Counted from the stretch's first letter, positions 8,368 to 17,601 are shown. The stretch: DNA of 64,000 bases from Cupriavidus taiwanensis (GCF_900249755.1 NZ_LT976853.1:1565253-1629252); one strand, 5' to 3'. Notes: generated by a model from the letters alone, not told the origin. Translations and numbers: made by a program.

Positions 8368-10107
8368 ATGAAGATTCGCAACTATGTCAGACTGGCCGGC
8401 GCAGTGAGCCTGGCTTTCGCGCTTGCCGCCTGTGGCGGCGATGACCCGGCCGATGCCGGGTCGCCACCGGCGGCCGGGCCGTCCGCGCCGGGTGCGCAGC
8501 CCGGACCCGACAAGCCCGCCCCCGACAAGCCCGCGCCCAATCCCTCCGTCAGCGCCGCGACGCGCGCCATCCTTGACGCCGATCCGGCCAGCTATGCCGC
8601 GCTCGCGCCCGTCGCCGAGCCCGGCTATACGCTGCTCGGCCGCATCAAGCCGCGCACCACGGTGGAACTGAAGGCGCAGGGCCTGACCAGCCACCTGATG
8701 ATCGGCGGCGAGACCACCGACCGCAACTTCAGCGTGTTCTCGAACTGGCGCGAATACCTCAATCCGCTCGGCACCACAAAGGTCCGCATCCAGTCCGGCT
8801 GGAACGACATCGAGCAGACCATTACCACGCCGGCGACGTACAACTTCGCCAAGCTCGACGAGATCATCGACGGCGCGATCGAGCAGAAGCACGAGCCCAT
8901 GGTGTTCCTCGGCTACGGCAACGTCCGCCCGGGCTGCACCGACTGCGGCGGTGCCGGTCTTGGCGGCAGCTTCCCGACCGGAGCGGGCAAGGAGCGCTTT
9001 CTGAACTTCGTCGCGGCCACGGTGACGCGGTACAAAGACAAGGTGACCGACTGGCAAATCTGGAACGAGCCCACCAAGGACCTCGAAACCTACAAGACGC
9101 TGATCGTGGAGACGGCCAAGCTGATCAAGCAGATCCAGCCCAACGCGAAGCTGACCATCGGCTCCTGGTACACCGTGCATTACGTGCTTTCCTGCATGGA
9201 GAACTGCAATGACTCGGCCGACAACCAGGACGCCAGGAACTACATCCTGACGTCGCTCAAGTACTTCAACGACAACAAGGGGCCGACCGTGCCGGCTGAG
9301 GACGTCTACGTGGCGTTCCATCCGTACACCACGAGTGTCGACTACGACCAGAACCCGTGGGACGCACGCAGCATGGACAACTTCCTGGCGCTGGTGCGCG
9401 GCTACGGCTTCAAGCCGCGCATGGACGAGAACGGCGCGCCGTCGACGCCGTGCATGACTTACGCGATGTGCGACGGCGGCACCAAGGCGTGGACCGAGAA
9501 GAACCAGGCCAAGTACAACCTGCGCCGCGTCCTTGGCGACCTTGCGCGCGGCATCGAGACCAGCATGTTCACGATCTCGGACCTGCACTACAACGATGCC
9601 AAGAACACCAAGGGGCTGCTGACCACCGGCGTGTGGGACCCGAACCTCGATACCCCGTTCCTGAACGGCGACCAGCGCATCGCCGGCAAGAAGATCGCCT
9701 ATGGCGCGTTCCAGAACGTGACGGCGCTGTTCGACAGCCGCATGGAGCCGGTGACCGCGCACGGCTGCACCGCGCCTGCCGGCTATACCGCGCACGCGTG
9801 GCGGCAGCGCAAGGACGGCGTGGAGGCAACGGTGATCGGCGTCTGGAAAATGACCCGGCTGCCCGTGCCCGACACGGCGGAGCCGCGCGCCGTGGTGCAG
9901 GTGTCGTGCAACGGCATCGGCTTCGGCGGCCTGGCCGCGACCGGCGCCGCGCCGCGCTATGTCGACATGATGGATGGACGCGTCTATGACATGCCCGCCG
10001 GCACCATCTCGGCAAACGCGCCCGGCGCGGTGACGATGTCCGTGCCGGTGGCAGACTGGCCGGCGCTGGTGGTCGATGCGCGCGTCCTGGAGGGGGCGCT
10101 GCGCTAG
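8368..10107 (+). CDS. Lipoprotein glycoside hydrolase, clan GH-A type
   Basis: This 579-residue protein has a lipoprotein signal (lipobox LAAC, lipidated C22). A low-complexity linker rich in Pro, Ala and Asp follows (residues about 24-60, with PDKPAPDKPAP repeats), then a catalytic domain. The segment DWQIWNEP places a likely acid/base glutamate at E234. FHPY (H318) and RMDENGAPS (E354) fit the later strands of a clan GH-A TIM barrel with E354 as possible nucleophile. A C-terminal beta-rich region follows. The exact family (GH39-, GH79- or GH5-like) is uncertain. It lies directly downstream of the sugar-acid operon and could release uronic acids or sugars at the cell surface. It has its own AGAGGAG ribosome-binding site. 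Confidence 0.7.
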   Translation: MKIRNYVRLAGAVSLAFALAACGGDDPADAGSPPAAGPSAPGAQPGPDKPAPDKPAPNPSVSAATRAILDADPASYAALAPVAEPGYTLLGRIKPRTTVELKAQGLTSHLMIGGETTDRNFSVFSNWREYLNPLGTTKVRIQSGWNDIEQTITTPATYNFAKLDEIIDGAIEQKHEPMVFLGYGNVRPGCTDCGGAGLGGSFPTGAGKERFLNFVAATVTRYKDKVTDWQIWNEPTKDLETYKTLIVETAKLIKQIQPNAKLTIGSWYTVHYVLSCMENCNDSADNQDARNYILTSLKYFNDNKGPTVPAEDVYVAFHPYTTSVDYDQNPWDARSMDNFLALVRGYGFKPRMDENGAPSTPCMTYAMCDGGTKAWTEKNQAKYNLRRVLGDLARGIETSMFTISDLHYNDAKNTKGLLTTGVWDPNLDTPFLNGDQRIAGKKIAYGAFQNVTALFDSRMEPVTAHGCTAPAGYTAHAWRQRKDGVEATVIGVWKMTRLPVPDTAEPRAVVQVSCNGIGFGGLAATGAAPRYVDMMDGRVYDMPAGTISANAPGAVTMSVPVADWPALVVDARVLEGALR

Positions 10108-10118
10108 CCAGCGAGCGC

Positions 10119-10143
10119 GGGTCGCGGCGGTTTGCCGCGGCCC
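10119..10143. terminator. Hairpin between convergent genes, possible terminator
   Basis: Ten-base arms (GGGTCGCGGC / GCCGCGGCCC, one G-T pair) with a 5-base loop lie between the convergent glycosidase and FAD-oxidoreductase genes. There is no uridine run on either strand, so activity as an intrinsic terminator is doubtful. Confidence 0.3.
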
Positions 10144-10192
10144 GTGCCCCGCCGGGATGGACGTACGTTGCAGCCCGAAGGTGTGGTGCGCT

Positions 10193-11299
10193 TCAGTCCA
10201 GCGCCGCGCAGACCCGCTCGGCGATCGCCAGCGACGAGGTCAGCCCCGGCGATTCGATGCCGAAAAGGTGGACCAGCCCCGGCACGCCGTGCACCGCGGG
10301 GCCGTCGATGCGGAAGTCCGCCGCGGCTTCGTGCGGGCCGCTGATCTTGGGGCGGATGCCGGCATAGCCGGGCTGCAGCGCGCCGTCGGCCAGGCCCGGC
10401 CAGTAGCGGCGCACCTCGTCATAGAAGGCGTCGGCGTCGGCCGGGTCCACGCCGTATTCGATCTCGTCGATCCAGCGCACATTGGGGCCGAAGCGCGCCT
10501 GGCCGCCCAGGTCGATGGTCAGGTGCACGCCCAGCCCGGCGGCCTCGGGCACGGGATAGATCAGCCGCGAGAACGGCGCGCGGCCGGCCAGCGTGAAATA
10601 GCAGCCCTTGGCGTAGTACTGCGGCGGGATATGGGCTTCAGGCATGCCGTCGATGCGGCGCGCCAGCTCCGGTGCCGTCAGTCCGGCCGCGTTCACCACG
10701 GTGCGCGCCAGCAGCGTGGTGGCGCTGCCATCCTCCGCGCCGATTTCCAGCCGGATGCCGTCCGCCGTGACCGCGCCGCCCAGCACCGGCGACTGCACCG
10801 CCAGCATCGCACCCGCGTTTTCGGCATCGCCCAGCAGCGCCGTCATCAGGCCGTGGCTGTCGACGATGCCGGTCGACGGCGACAGCAGCGCCGCATGGCA
10901 CTGCAGCTGCGGCTCCAGCGCCTGCGCTTCGGCACGGCTGATCAGGCGCAGGTCATCGACGCCATTGGCGGCCGCCTTGGCGCGGATGCCTTCGAGCGTG
11001 GCCACCTGGGCCTCGCTGGTGGCGACGATCAGCTTGCCGCAGCGCTGGTGCGCGACGTGGCGGCTGGCGCAGTAGTCGTACAGCATGGCCTTGCCGCGCA
11101 CGCACAGCTGCGCCTTGAGCGAGCCCGCCGGATAGTAGATGCCGGCATGGATGACCTCGCTGTTGCGCGCGCTGGTGATGGTGCCGAAGGCGTTCTCGGC
11201 TTCCAGGATGATCACTTCGCGGCCTTGCAGCGCCAGTGCGCGCGCGACCGCCAGTCCCACCACGCCGGCGCCGATGACGACGCAGTCCACTGTTTCCAT
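10193..11299 (-). CDS. FAD-dependent oxidoreductase, L-2-hydroxyglutarate-dehydrogenase-like (LhgO/DAO family)
   Basis: Read from the ATG at 11299 the protein has 368 residues. An earlier in-frame start would add an implausible proline/arginine-rich leader. It begins with the FAD-binding motif [19 protein letters not shown] followed by VIILEAE. It contains the conserved [20 protein letters not shown] segment and ends with [20 protein letters not shown], which together recall L-2-hydroxyglutarate dehydrogenases and related 2-hydroxyacid oxidases. It would pass electrons from a 2-hydroxyacid to the respiratory chain. A GntR/FadR gene lies 37 bases upstream on the same strand. The cofactor family is certain; the substrate is not. 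Confidence 0.8.
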   Translation of the reverse strand: METVDCVVIGAGVVGLAVARALALQGREVIILEAENAFGTITSARNSEVIHAGIYYPAGSLKAQLCVRGKAMLYDYCASRHVAHQRCGKLIVATSEAQVATLEGIRAKAAANGVDDLRLISRAEAQALEPQLQCHAALLSPSTGIVDSHGLMTALLGDAENAGAMLAVQSPVLGGAVTADGIRLEIGAEDGSATTLLARTVVNAAGLTAPELARRIDGMPEAHIPPQYYAKGCYFTLAGRAPFSRLIYPVPEAAGLGVHLTIDLGGQARFGPNVRWIDEIEYGVDPADADAFYDEVRRYWPGLADGALQPGYAGIRPKISGPHEAAADFRIDGPAVHGVPGLVHLFGIESPGLTSSLAIAERVCAALD

Positions 11300-11336
11300 G
11301 GTTGTTCCTTGCTTCAGGGTCTCGATGTATTCGGGT

Positions 11337-12053
11337 TCAGGCCGGCAGCCCCAGGCGCGCGGCGGCGGCGGCCAGGTGTTGCTGCGCGGCGTTGCGCGCG
11401 GCCGCGGCATCGCCGGCGGCAATGGCCGCGGCCAGCGCGGCATGCTCCTGGTCGGCGGCGCGCGGCGCGCCGGTGGCGGTGCCCAGCCGCGCGGTGTTCT
11501 CCCACGCGCGCTGGCGCGCGGCCAGCATCTGCTGGCTGACGAAATCGGTCAGGCCGGTAAAGCAGGGGTTGTGCGCGGCCTCGGCAATGGCGTGGTGGAA
11601 GGCCATGTCGGCTGCGGCGGCGCTGGCCATGTCGCCGCGCGCGTCGGCCTGCGCCTGCATCGCTGCCAGTGCGGCGTGGATGGCCGCGAGGTCGGCCTCG
11701 GTGCGCCGCTGCGCCGCCATTTCGGCGCAGGCGGTTTCCACCACCCGGCGCAATTCGAACAGCTGTGCCAGCGTCGGGCCGCCGTCGGGCGCGCTGGCCA
11801 CGCGCCAGGCCTGGCCGCCCGGGGTCTCGGACACATAGGCGCCGGAGCCCTTGCGCGTGACCAGCACGCCGTCGGCCTTCAACTGGGCAATGGCCTCGCG
11901 CACGATCGGGCGGCTGACGCCGAAGGCGTCGGCCAGCGCGGATTCGGCCGGCAGGCGCGCGCCGGCGCCGTAGCGGCCGGCAAGGATGTCGTCATGCAGG
12001 GTCTGCGCGATACGGCTGGCCAGCGAAGCGGGGCGGGGGAGAAGTGTGCTCAT
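11337..12053 (-). CDS. GntR-family transcriptional regulator (FadR subfamily)
   Basis: The 238-residue protein has an N-terminal winged helix ([41 protein letters not shown], residues about 33-73). An alanine-rich FCD helical domain follows, with [16 protein letters not shown] and [15 protein letters not shown] as its typical metal-site regions. It is the first gene of a two-gene unit with the FAD oxidoreductase and probably controls that unit in response to the enzyme's 2-hydroxyacid substrate. A perfect palindrome of the kind bound by this subfamily lies 17 bases upstream of its start codon, implying autoregulation. The ligand is not identifiable from sequence. Confidence 0.88.
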   Translation of the reverse strand: MSTLLPRPASLASRIAQTLHDDILAGRYGAGARLPAESALADAFGVSRPIVREAIAQLKADGVLVTRKGSGAYVSETPGGQAWRVASAPDGGPTLAQLFELRRVVETACAEMAAQRRTEADLAAIHAALAAMQAQADARGDMASAAAADMAFHHAIAEAAHNPCFTGLTDFVSQQMLAARQRAWENTARLGTATGAPRAADQEHAALAAAIAAGDAAAARNAAQQHLAAAAARLGLPA

Positions 12054-12069
12054 GGACTCGATGTGTCAG

Positions 12070-12082
12070 GCTGTCTGACAGC
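12070..12082. promoter_or_regulatory. FadR-type operator upstream of the GntR gene
   Basis: GCTGTC-T-GACAGC is a perfect 13-base palindrome, nested in a wider TGTCAG...CTGACA arrangement (12064-12080). It agrees with the GT-N(1-3)-AC core recognised by FadR-subfamily GntR proteins and sits just before the GntR start codon (12053). Binding by this particular protein is inferred. Confidence 0.6.
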
Positions 12083-12296
12083 TTTCCGCGATTCTGGCCG
12101 CATCCTTGCGGCACGTCAAGCCTGCATTAAGTATCGAATGCTACACATGCCGGCTCGATATCGACTACCCGGCACTAAACTTCGCCCCGCGGGCGCCGAT
12201 AGCATCCCAATACAGGCGGCGGGAGTTCGTGCGTCGGTTCCGCCCAGGGCTCGTCGCGTCCCGGCACGCCCACGCCGGGGCCAACTGCAAACAGCC

Positions 12297-13220
12297 ATGA
12301 TCCAGCTCACCCCTAACGATCTACCCGTCGGCCACCCGCTGCCCTGGTCATTGCTCGATGGCGACGGCAACCTGGTGCTCGGCAGCGGCAACATCATTCC
12401 CGATGCGCGCGACCTGGCGCTGGTGTTCCGCCACGGCATGGTCTGCCGCGACGATGGCGGCGACGACGCTGCCGACGAACAGCGCCCGGCCGCCGGGCCG
12501 CTCGGCCTGCAGGTCGGCACGCTGCTGCATGTCAAGCTCGACGGCGAGGCCGCGCGCCCGGCCGCGAGCCGTCTGATCGGCTTTATCGAGCAGGGCCTCT
12601 TTATCACCTGGCCGCAACTGGGCGGGCGCGACCAGCCGCTGCAGGCCGGCGATGGCGTGGTGCTGCGCGGCTTCTCGGGGCAGGCCATCCACAGCTTCAC
12701 GTCGACCATCACCGCGGTGTGCCGCAGCCCGTTCCGCTACCTGGTGCTGTCCGCGCCGGTGCAGCAGCACGCGACGCCGGTGCGCAAGGCGGCGCGCGTG
12801 CCGACCCGCCTGGCCGCGTACCTGACCGAACCGGGCGATGAGGATGGCAGCGGCGGCAGCGGCGGCAGCGCCGCGCGCCTGTCGCTGCTGTCGGACCTCA
12901 GCACCGGCGGTGCGCTGGTGCAGACCACCTCGCCGGCGCCCGCGCCGGGCAGCCGCGTGCGGCTGCGCTTCAACCTGCGCACCGCGTCGCTGGACAGCGA
13001 GGTGGTGATCGATGGCTGGGTCCGCGTGGCGCCAGCCGGCGCAGCCGGCGGCAAGGGCGAGGAGGGCGAAGGGGGCGAAGCGGGCGACTTCCCCGCGTTC
13101 GGCGTCGCCTTCGATGTGCTGGCCGAGCGCGAGCTGACGCTGCTGCAGTGCTACATCTACGAACAGCTGCTGTCCAGCACCCGCATGCCGGTGCAGCCGG
13201 CTGCTGTAGCAGCCGTTTAG
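12297..13220 (+). CDS. PilZ-domain c-di-GMP-binding protein (YcgR-like)
   Basis: The ATG at 12297 gives 307 residues; the same frame is open far upstream without a credible start. The N-terminal half (1-150) looks like a YcgR-type flagellar-brake domain (GTLLHVKL, RLIGFIEQGLFITWP). A PilZ domain follows, with its arginine motif RKAARVPTR at 163-171 and DLSTGGALV at 200-208, matching the RxxxR and (D/N)xSxxG nucleotide-binding motifs. A glycine/serine-rich insert (about 180-192) and a glycine/glutamate-rich insert (about 245-260) lengthen the PilZ domain. It probably binds cyclic di-GMP and modulates motility or surface behaviour. No flagellar genes are next to it. Confidence 0.78.
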   Translation: MIQLTPNDLPVGHPLPWSLLDGDGNLVLGSGNIIPDARDLALVFRHGMVCRDDGGDDAADEQRPAAGPLGLQVGTLLHVKLDGEAARPAASRLIGFIEQGLFITWPQLGGRDQPLQAGDGVVLRGFSGQAIHSFTSTITAVCRSPFRYLVLSAPVQQHATPVRKAARVPTRLAAYLTEPGDEDGSGGSGGSAARLSLLSDLSTGGALVQTTSPAPAPGSRVRLRFNLRTASLDSEVVIDGWVRVAPAGAAGGKGEEGEGGEAGDFPAFGVAFDVLAERELTLLQCYIYEQLLSSTRMPVQPAAVAAV

Positions 13221-13309
13221 AGGGAATCCGCTAATGTTTTGATTGTCTCCTCGCACCGGGCCGTCTTTACTGCTTCCAACATAAAAAGACCCACCACCGA
13301 GGAGACCAG

Positions 13310-14437
13310 ATGGAGCACGGCGAACAACACGCGTGCGGGCAACGCATGCCCGCACCACGCGCGCAGCAGTCGCGCAATCCCCTGCGCAGGCTGGCAGGCT
13401 GCGCCGCGGCGCTGGCCACCGCGGCCATGCTGGCGCAACCGGCGCCCGCGGCCGCCTTCACAGCCGACAACCCCAACGGCGACTATGCCAGGACGCGCTA
13501 CCCGATCGTGCTGGTCCACGGGCTGACCGGCGCGGCGAAGATGGCCGGCGTGGTCGACTACTGGTATGGCATTCCCGAAGTGCTGCGCGCGCACGGCGCG
13601 CAGGTCTACGTGGCCACGGTGCCGTCGTTCAACAGCGACGCCGAGCGCGCGCTGGCGCTGCAGGCCTATGTGCGCGCGGTCAAGCTGGAGAGCGGCGCCG
13701 ACAAGGTCAACCTGATCGGCCACAGCCAGGGCGGGCCCACCGCGCGCACGCTGGCGGCGATGTCGCCGCAGGACGTGGCCTCGGTCACCACCATCGGCAG
13801 CCCGCATCGCGGCAGCGAAGTGGCCGACACCGTGCTCGACCTGATCAACGGCATCGGCGCGATCCCGATCGCCGGGCCGGTGCTGGTCGGCATCATCCAG
13901 GGGGTGTTCGATACGGTCGGCTGGTTCAACGGCATCAGCAACGGGCAGGCGCTCGACCAGGATGCGCTGGCCTCGCTCAAGAGCCTGACCACGCGCGGCG
14001 CCGCCGAACAGAACGCGCGGCTCGATGCCACCCTGGTGCCGGGCACGAAGTCCGCGCTGGGCGCGGACTGCGATAGCGCCGGCGCCGTGTCCGAGCAGCG
14101 CCAGGCGCGCGACCCCGCGGGCCATCTCGTCACCCATACCCAGGCTGCGTATTCGTGGACCGGGCAGGGCGGGCCGCTCAGCCTGCTGCGCTCCAACCTG
14201 CTCGATCCCTCGACAGCGATGATGTCCACCTCCGCCGGGCTGATGGCGCTGAAGGGCGCCGGCGCCAACGATGGCCTGGTCTCGGTCTGCAGCAGCAAGT
14301 GGGGCCGGGTGCTGGCCACCGGCTACTACTGGAACCATCTCGACGAGGTCAACCAGATGGCCGGCCTGTACCAGGATGCCGATCCGCGCACGGTCATCCT
14401 CAACCACGCCAACCGGCTGCGCAATGACCAGCTCTGA
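13310..14437 (+). CDS. lipA: Secreted triacylglycerol lipase (family I.2)
   Basis: The 375-residue precursor carries a long signal peptide with a positively charged start, cleaved near residue 49 (PAPAAA-F). The mature enzyme starts with the family's DNPNGDYARTRYPIVLVHGLTG oxyanion region. The catalytic triad can be placed at S139 in GHSQG, D321 in GANDGLVSVCSS and H343 in YYWNHLDEVNQ. C254 and C327 are placed to form the known disulfide. Family I.2 lipases of Burkholderia and Pseudomonas need a dedicated membrane-anchored foldase, and that gene overlaps the end of this one by 14 bases. Export would be by Sec and then type II secretion. Confidence is high. Confidence 0.95.
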   Translation: MEHGEQHACGQRMPAPRAQQSRNPLRRLAGCAAALATAAMLAQPAPAAAFTADNPNGDYARTRYPIVLVHGLTGAAKMAGVVDYWYGIPEVLRAHGAQVYVATVPSFNSDAERALALQAYVRAVKLESGADKVNLIGHSQGGPTARTLAAMSPQDVASVTTIGSPHRGSEVADTVLDLINGIGAIPIAGPVLVGIIQGVFDTVGWFNGISNGQALDQDALASLKSLTTRGAAEQNARLDATLVPGTKSALGADCDSAGAVSEQRQARDPAGHLVTHTQAAYSWTGQGGPLSLLRSNLLDPSTAMMSTSAGLMALKGAGANDGLVSVCSSKWGRVLATGYYWNHLDEVNQMAGLYQDADPRTVILNHANRLRNDQL

Positions 14438-15470
14438 GCGCGTGCCGCGGCTCTGGCTGGCGTTGCTGCCGGCCGCCGCCGCGGTGGCCGCGGTGTACTG
14501 GCTGACCACGCCGCCGGCTCCGGCGCTGGTGCCGCAGCGGCTTGCAGCGGCCGTCGCCGCGGCTCCTGCCGCGCCGGAGACCGATCCGGTGCCCGCCGGC
14601 GTGGCGGCGTGGCCATCGCTGTCCGGCGTAGAGATGCCGGCCGGGCCGGAAACCGATGCCGCGGGCAACCTGCGGCTGACGCGCGCGCTGCGCACCTACT
14701 TCGATTATTTCCTGAGCGCGCGCCACGACGCCGGCGGCATCGATAGGCTCGGCCCGCTGGTGCATGACGACATCCGCCGCCGCGTGCCGCAGCCCGCGGC
14801 GGGGCAGGCGTGGCAGCTGTGGCAGCGCTACGTGGCCTGCCTGGCCGAGATCGAGCCCCAGGCCGCGCGCAAGCCGCTGGCGGAGGCGGGCGGCACGCTG
14901 GATGCGGCGCAGGTGCAGCAGCTGCGCGCGCTGCTGGCGCAGCGCAATGCGGCGCGGCAGCGCTGGCTGCCCGAGGTCGCGCAGGTCTGGTTCGGCGACG
15001 AGCAGGCCTATGACGAGGCCATGCTGGCGCGGCTGGAGATCGCGGCGCAGGCCGGCCTGGATGATGCGCAGCGGCGGCAGCGGCTGGCCGAACTCGACGC
15101 CACGCTGCCCGAGCCGCTGCGCGCGGCGCGAGAGGCCAGCGCGCGCCCGCAGGCGATCAGCGCCACCATCGCCGCCCTGCAGGCGGCCGGCCGCAGCGCG
15201 CAGGATATCGGCGCGGCGCTGGCGCAGGCCTACGGCGCTGAGGTGGCGCAGCGCTACCAGCAGCAGGCGCAGATCGAACAATCATGGCAGCAGCGCTACG
15301 ACGACTATGCCGCGCGGCGAGCGCAGATCGAAACGTTTGCGGGGTTGTCGGAGCAGGATCGGCGGCAGCAGCTGGAGGCGCTGCGGCGCGAGGCGTTCAG
15401 CAATCCGAGCGAGGCGCTGCAGGCGGAAGTGGTTGACAGGGCGATGGCCGCAAGAAAAACGGCACCCTGA
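14424..15470 (+). CDS. lipB: Lipase-specific foldase (Lif chaperone)
   Basis: Starting at the ATG at 14424, inside the last codons of the lipase gene, this gives 348 residues. An N-terminal membrane anchor (about residues 9-28) is followed by an Ala/Pro-rich linker and the chaperone body. The conserved lipase-foldase motif RTYFDYFLSA lies at residues 90-99. The rest is an extended run of helices rich in Gln, Arg and Ala, as in the known steric chaperones that wrap around the lipase. It stays in the inner membrane facing the periplasm and folds LipA before type II export. The start at the gene overlap suggests coupled translation and matched levels. Confidence 0.93.
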   Translation: MTSSERVPRLWLALLPAAAAVAAVYWLTTPPAPALVPQRLAAAVAAAPAAPETDPVPAGVAAWPSLSGVEMPAGPETDAAGNLRLTRALRTYFDYFLSARHDAGGIDRLGPLVHDDIRRRVPQPAAGQAWQLWQRYVACLAEIEPQAARKPLAEAGGTLDAAQVQQLRALLAQRNAARQRWLPEVAQVWFGDEQAYDEAMLARLEIAAQAGLDDAQRRQRLAELDATLPEPLRAAREASARPQAISATIAALQAAGRSAQDIGAALAQAYGAEVAQRYQQQAQIEQSWQQRYDDYAARRAQIETFAGLSEQDRRQQLEALRREAFSNPSEALQAEVVDRAMAARKTAP

Positions 15471-15480
15471 ATCGGGTGCC
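15461..15480 (-). terminator. Intrinsic terminator of the ETF-QO gene (minus strand)
   Basis: Arms GGCACCC and GGGTGCC enclose a 6-base loop. On the minus strand the stem is followed by GTTTTTC, a good uridine tract, so it ends transcription coming from the ETF-QO gene. On the plus strand it overlaps the foldase stop codon and has no clear uridine run. Confidence 0.65.
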
Positions 15481-15500
15481 GTCATTCCAGCTGATTGTGT

Positions 15501-15531
15501 GCTCCCTCTCCCGCAAGCGGGAGAGGGGAGC
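15501..15531. repeat. REP-like palindrome (CCCTCTCCCGC family)
   Basis: The arms GCTCCCTCTCCCGC and GCGGGAGAGGGGAGC are complementary apart from one extra G. Related copies occur at 22133-22158 and 22257-22280, all in intergenic DNA. It resembles dispersed extragenic palindromes widespread in proteobacteria and is not a gene-specific terminator. Confidence 0.6.
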
Positions 15532-15544
15532 AAACCGGCAGCGC

Positions 15545-17233
15545 TTACATCCCCACGTAATTCGGCCCGCCACCACCCTCCGGCGTCACCCACACGATAT
15601 TCTGCGTCGGGTCCTTGATGTCGCAGGTCTTGCAGTGCACGCAGTTCTGCGCATTGATCTGCAGGCGTTCCTTGCCCGAGGTCTCGTCCTGCACGAACTC
15701 ATACACGCCCGCCGGGCAGTAGCGCGACTCGGGGCCGGCGTACTTGTCCCAGTTGATGTCGACCGGCACGCTGGCGTCCTTGAGCGTCAGGTGCGCCGGC
15801 TGGTTTTCCTCATGGTTGGTGTTGCTGATGAACACCGAGCTGAGGCGGTCGAAGGTCAGCTTGCCGTCCGGCTTCGGGTAATCGATTCTCTGGCACTCGG
15901 CGGCCGGCTTCAGGTAGACATGGTCCGGCTTCACGCGGTGGATGGTCCACGGCGGGTTGCGGATGCCCAGCTTGGGCAGCAGCCATTGCTCGATGCCCGT
16001 CATCAGCGTCGCGGTGGTGCGGCCCTTCTTGAACCACTGCTTGAAGTTCTTGGCCTGCAGCAGTTCCTTGTACAGCCAGCTCTGCTCGAACGCGGCCGGG
16101 TAGGCGCTCAGTTCGTCGTGCTGGCGGCCGGCCTGCAGCGCGTCATAGGCGGCCTCGGCGGCGAGCATGCCGGTCTTGATCGCGGCGTGGCTGCCCTTGA
16201 TGCGCGAGGCGTTCAGGTAGCCGGCGTCGCAGCCGACCAGCGCGCCGCCCGGGAACACGGTCTTGGGCAGCGACAGCAGGCCGCCGGCGGTGATGGCGCG
16301 CGCGCCGTACGACAGGCGCTTGCCGCCTTCGAAGTACTGGCGGATTTCCGGATGCGTCTTGAAGCGCTGGAATTCCTCGAACGGCGACAGCCACGGGTTG
16401 GTGTAGTCCAGGCCGACGACAAAGCCGACCGCGACCTTGTTGTCTTCCATGTGGTACAGGAACGAGCCGCCGTAGGTGGCCGGGTCCAGCGGCCAGCCGG
16501 CGGTGTGCACCACCAGGCCCGGCTTGTGCTTGGAAGGATCGATCTCCCACAGCTCCTTCAGGCCAATGCCGTAGCTCTGCGGATCCTTGCCGGTGTCGAG
16601 ACCGAATTTCTCGATCAGCTGCTTGCCCAGGTGACCGCGCGCGCCTTCGGCGAAGATCGTGTACTTGGCATGCAGCTCCATGCCCAGCTGGAAGTTGTCG
16701 GTGGGCTCGCCTTCCTTGTTGATGCCCATGTTGCCGGTGGCCACGCCCTTGACCGAGCCGTCTTCGTTGTACAGCACCTCGGCGGCGGGGAAGCCCGGGA
16801 AGATCTCGACGCCCAGCGCCTCGGCCTGCTGGCCCAGCCAGCGCACGAAGTTCGACAGGCTGACGATGTAGTTGCCTTCGTTGTGGAAGCACTCGGGCAG
16901 CAGCGCCGGCGGCGTGCCCTTGGAGCCGGTCTCGTTCAGGAACAGGAACTTGTCCTCGGTCACGGCCTGGTTCAGCGGCGCGCCCAGTTCCTTCCAGTTG
17001 GGGATCAGCTCGTTGAGGGCGCGCGGGTCCATGATGGCGCCCGACAGGATGTGCGCGCCGGGCTCGGAGCCCTTTTCCAGCACGCACACGTTGACGTCGG
17101 CGCCTTTCTCCTGCGCCAGTTGCTTCAGGCGGATGGCCGTGGCCAGGCCGGCGGGGCCGCCGCCGACGATGACCACGTCGTATTCCATCGCTTCGCGCGG
17201 GCCGAACTGCTCCAGGAGCTGTTGCTGATCCAT
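15545..17233 (-). CDS. Electron-transfer-flavoprotein:ubiquinone oxidoreductase
   Basis: The 562-residue protein moves electrons from reduced ETF, filled by acyl-CoA dehydrogenases and other flavoenzymes, to ubiquinone at the inner membrane. The FAD motif VVIVGGGPAGLATAIRLK is near residues 20-37. The quinone/FAD region includes GAHILSGAIMDPRALNEL. The C-terminal 4Fe-4S motif is complete: a cysteine in ESRYCPAGVYE and then CVHCKTCDIKDP. Length and motifs match known ETF-QO proteins throughout. It is transcribed alone, divergent from an SDR gene, with a strong terminator downstream. A TetR-like operator in the shared upstream region hints at control with fatty-acid oxidation genes. Confidence 0.95.
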   Translation of the reverse strand: MDQQQLLEQFGPREAMEYDVVIVGGGPAGLATAIRLKQLAQEKGADVNVCVLEKGSEPGAHILSGAIMDPRALNELIPNWKELGAPLNQAVTEDKFLFLNETGSKGTPPALLPECFHNEGNYIVSLSNFVRWLGQQAEALGVEIFPGFPAAEVLYNEDGSVKGVATGNMGINKEGEPTDNFQLGMELHAKYTIFAEGARGHLGKQLIEKFGLDTGKDPQSYGIGLKELWEIDPSKHKPGLVVHTAGWPLDPATYGGSFLYHMEDNKVAVGFVVGLDYTNPWLSPFEEFQRFKTHPEIRQYFEGGKRLSYGARAITAGGLLSLPKTVFPGGALVGCDAGYLNASRIKGSHAAIKTGMLAAEAAYDALQAGRQHDELSAYPAAFEQSWLYKELLQAKNFKQWFKKGRTTATLMTGIEQWLLPKLGIRNPPWTIHRVKPDHVYLKPAAECQRIDYPKPDGKLTFDRLSSVFISNTNHEENQPAHLTLKDASVPVDINWDKYAGPESRYCPAGVYEFVQDETSGKERLQINAQNCVHCKTCDIKDPTQNIVWVTPEGGGGPNYVGM

Positions 17234-17601
17234 TGTCTCTAACCCTCTGTTTCTGTGCTGCTAGCTTGCAATTGTGGGAAATGCGGTGATCGTTGTGCTG
17301 AGAACCGGGCCCCGGGGCGAGGCGCGGGGGGCGCCAGGGGAGCCGTGCGAGATCGACGGCCTGATCCGGGCGGACCTGGGCGGCAACGTTTGGCTGCCGA
17401 ACGGCGCAGGAACGGCGTGCGAACAGCGCCGGATCGCGCGTTTTCCCTCTTTCCCTTTGCGGGCCAAGTTCTTAGAATCTCCGGCATTGTCCGGGACTCG
17501 CCACCCACAGGCAAGGATTTTTTTGGAACGGTCGTTCTTTTTTTGATATGCTGCCTTCTGCTCCTGATTAGGCCGGAGGGGCTCCCGCACAAGAGGTAAT
17601 C
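17234..17601. other. Divergent intergenic region between ETF-QO and SDR genes
   Basis: These 368 bases hold no credible gene. The part near the ETF-QO start is GC-rich. The part before the SDR start has a T-rich stretch (TTTTTTTGATATGCT at about 17538-17552, a possible -10 region) and the palindrome listed at 17526-17537. Both promoters are expected here. Confidence 0.5.
17526..17537. promoter_or_regulatory. Candidate TetR-type operator
   Basis: GAACG-GT-CGTTC is an inverted repeat with perfect 5-base arms beside a T-rich promoter-like stretch. AACG-N2-CGTT palindromes are common targets of TetR-family repressors, including those of fatty-acid catabolism. No TetR gene lies in this window, so a regulator would have to be encoded elsewhere. 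Confidence 0.4.
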
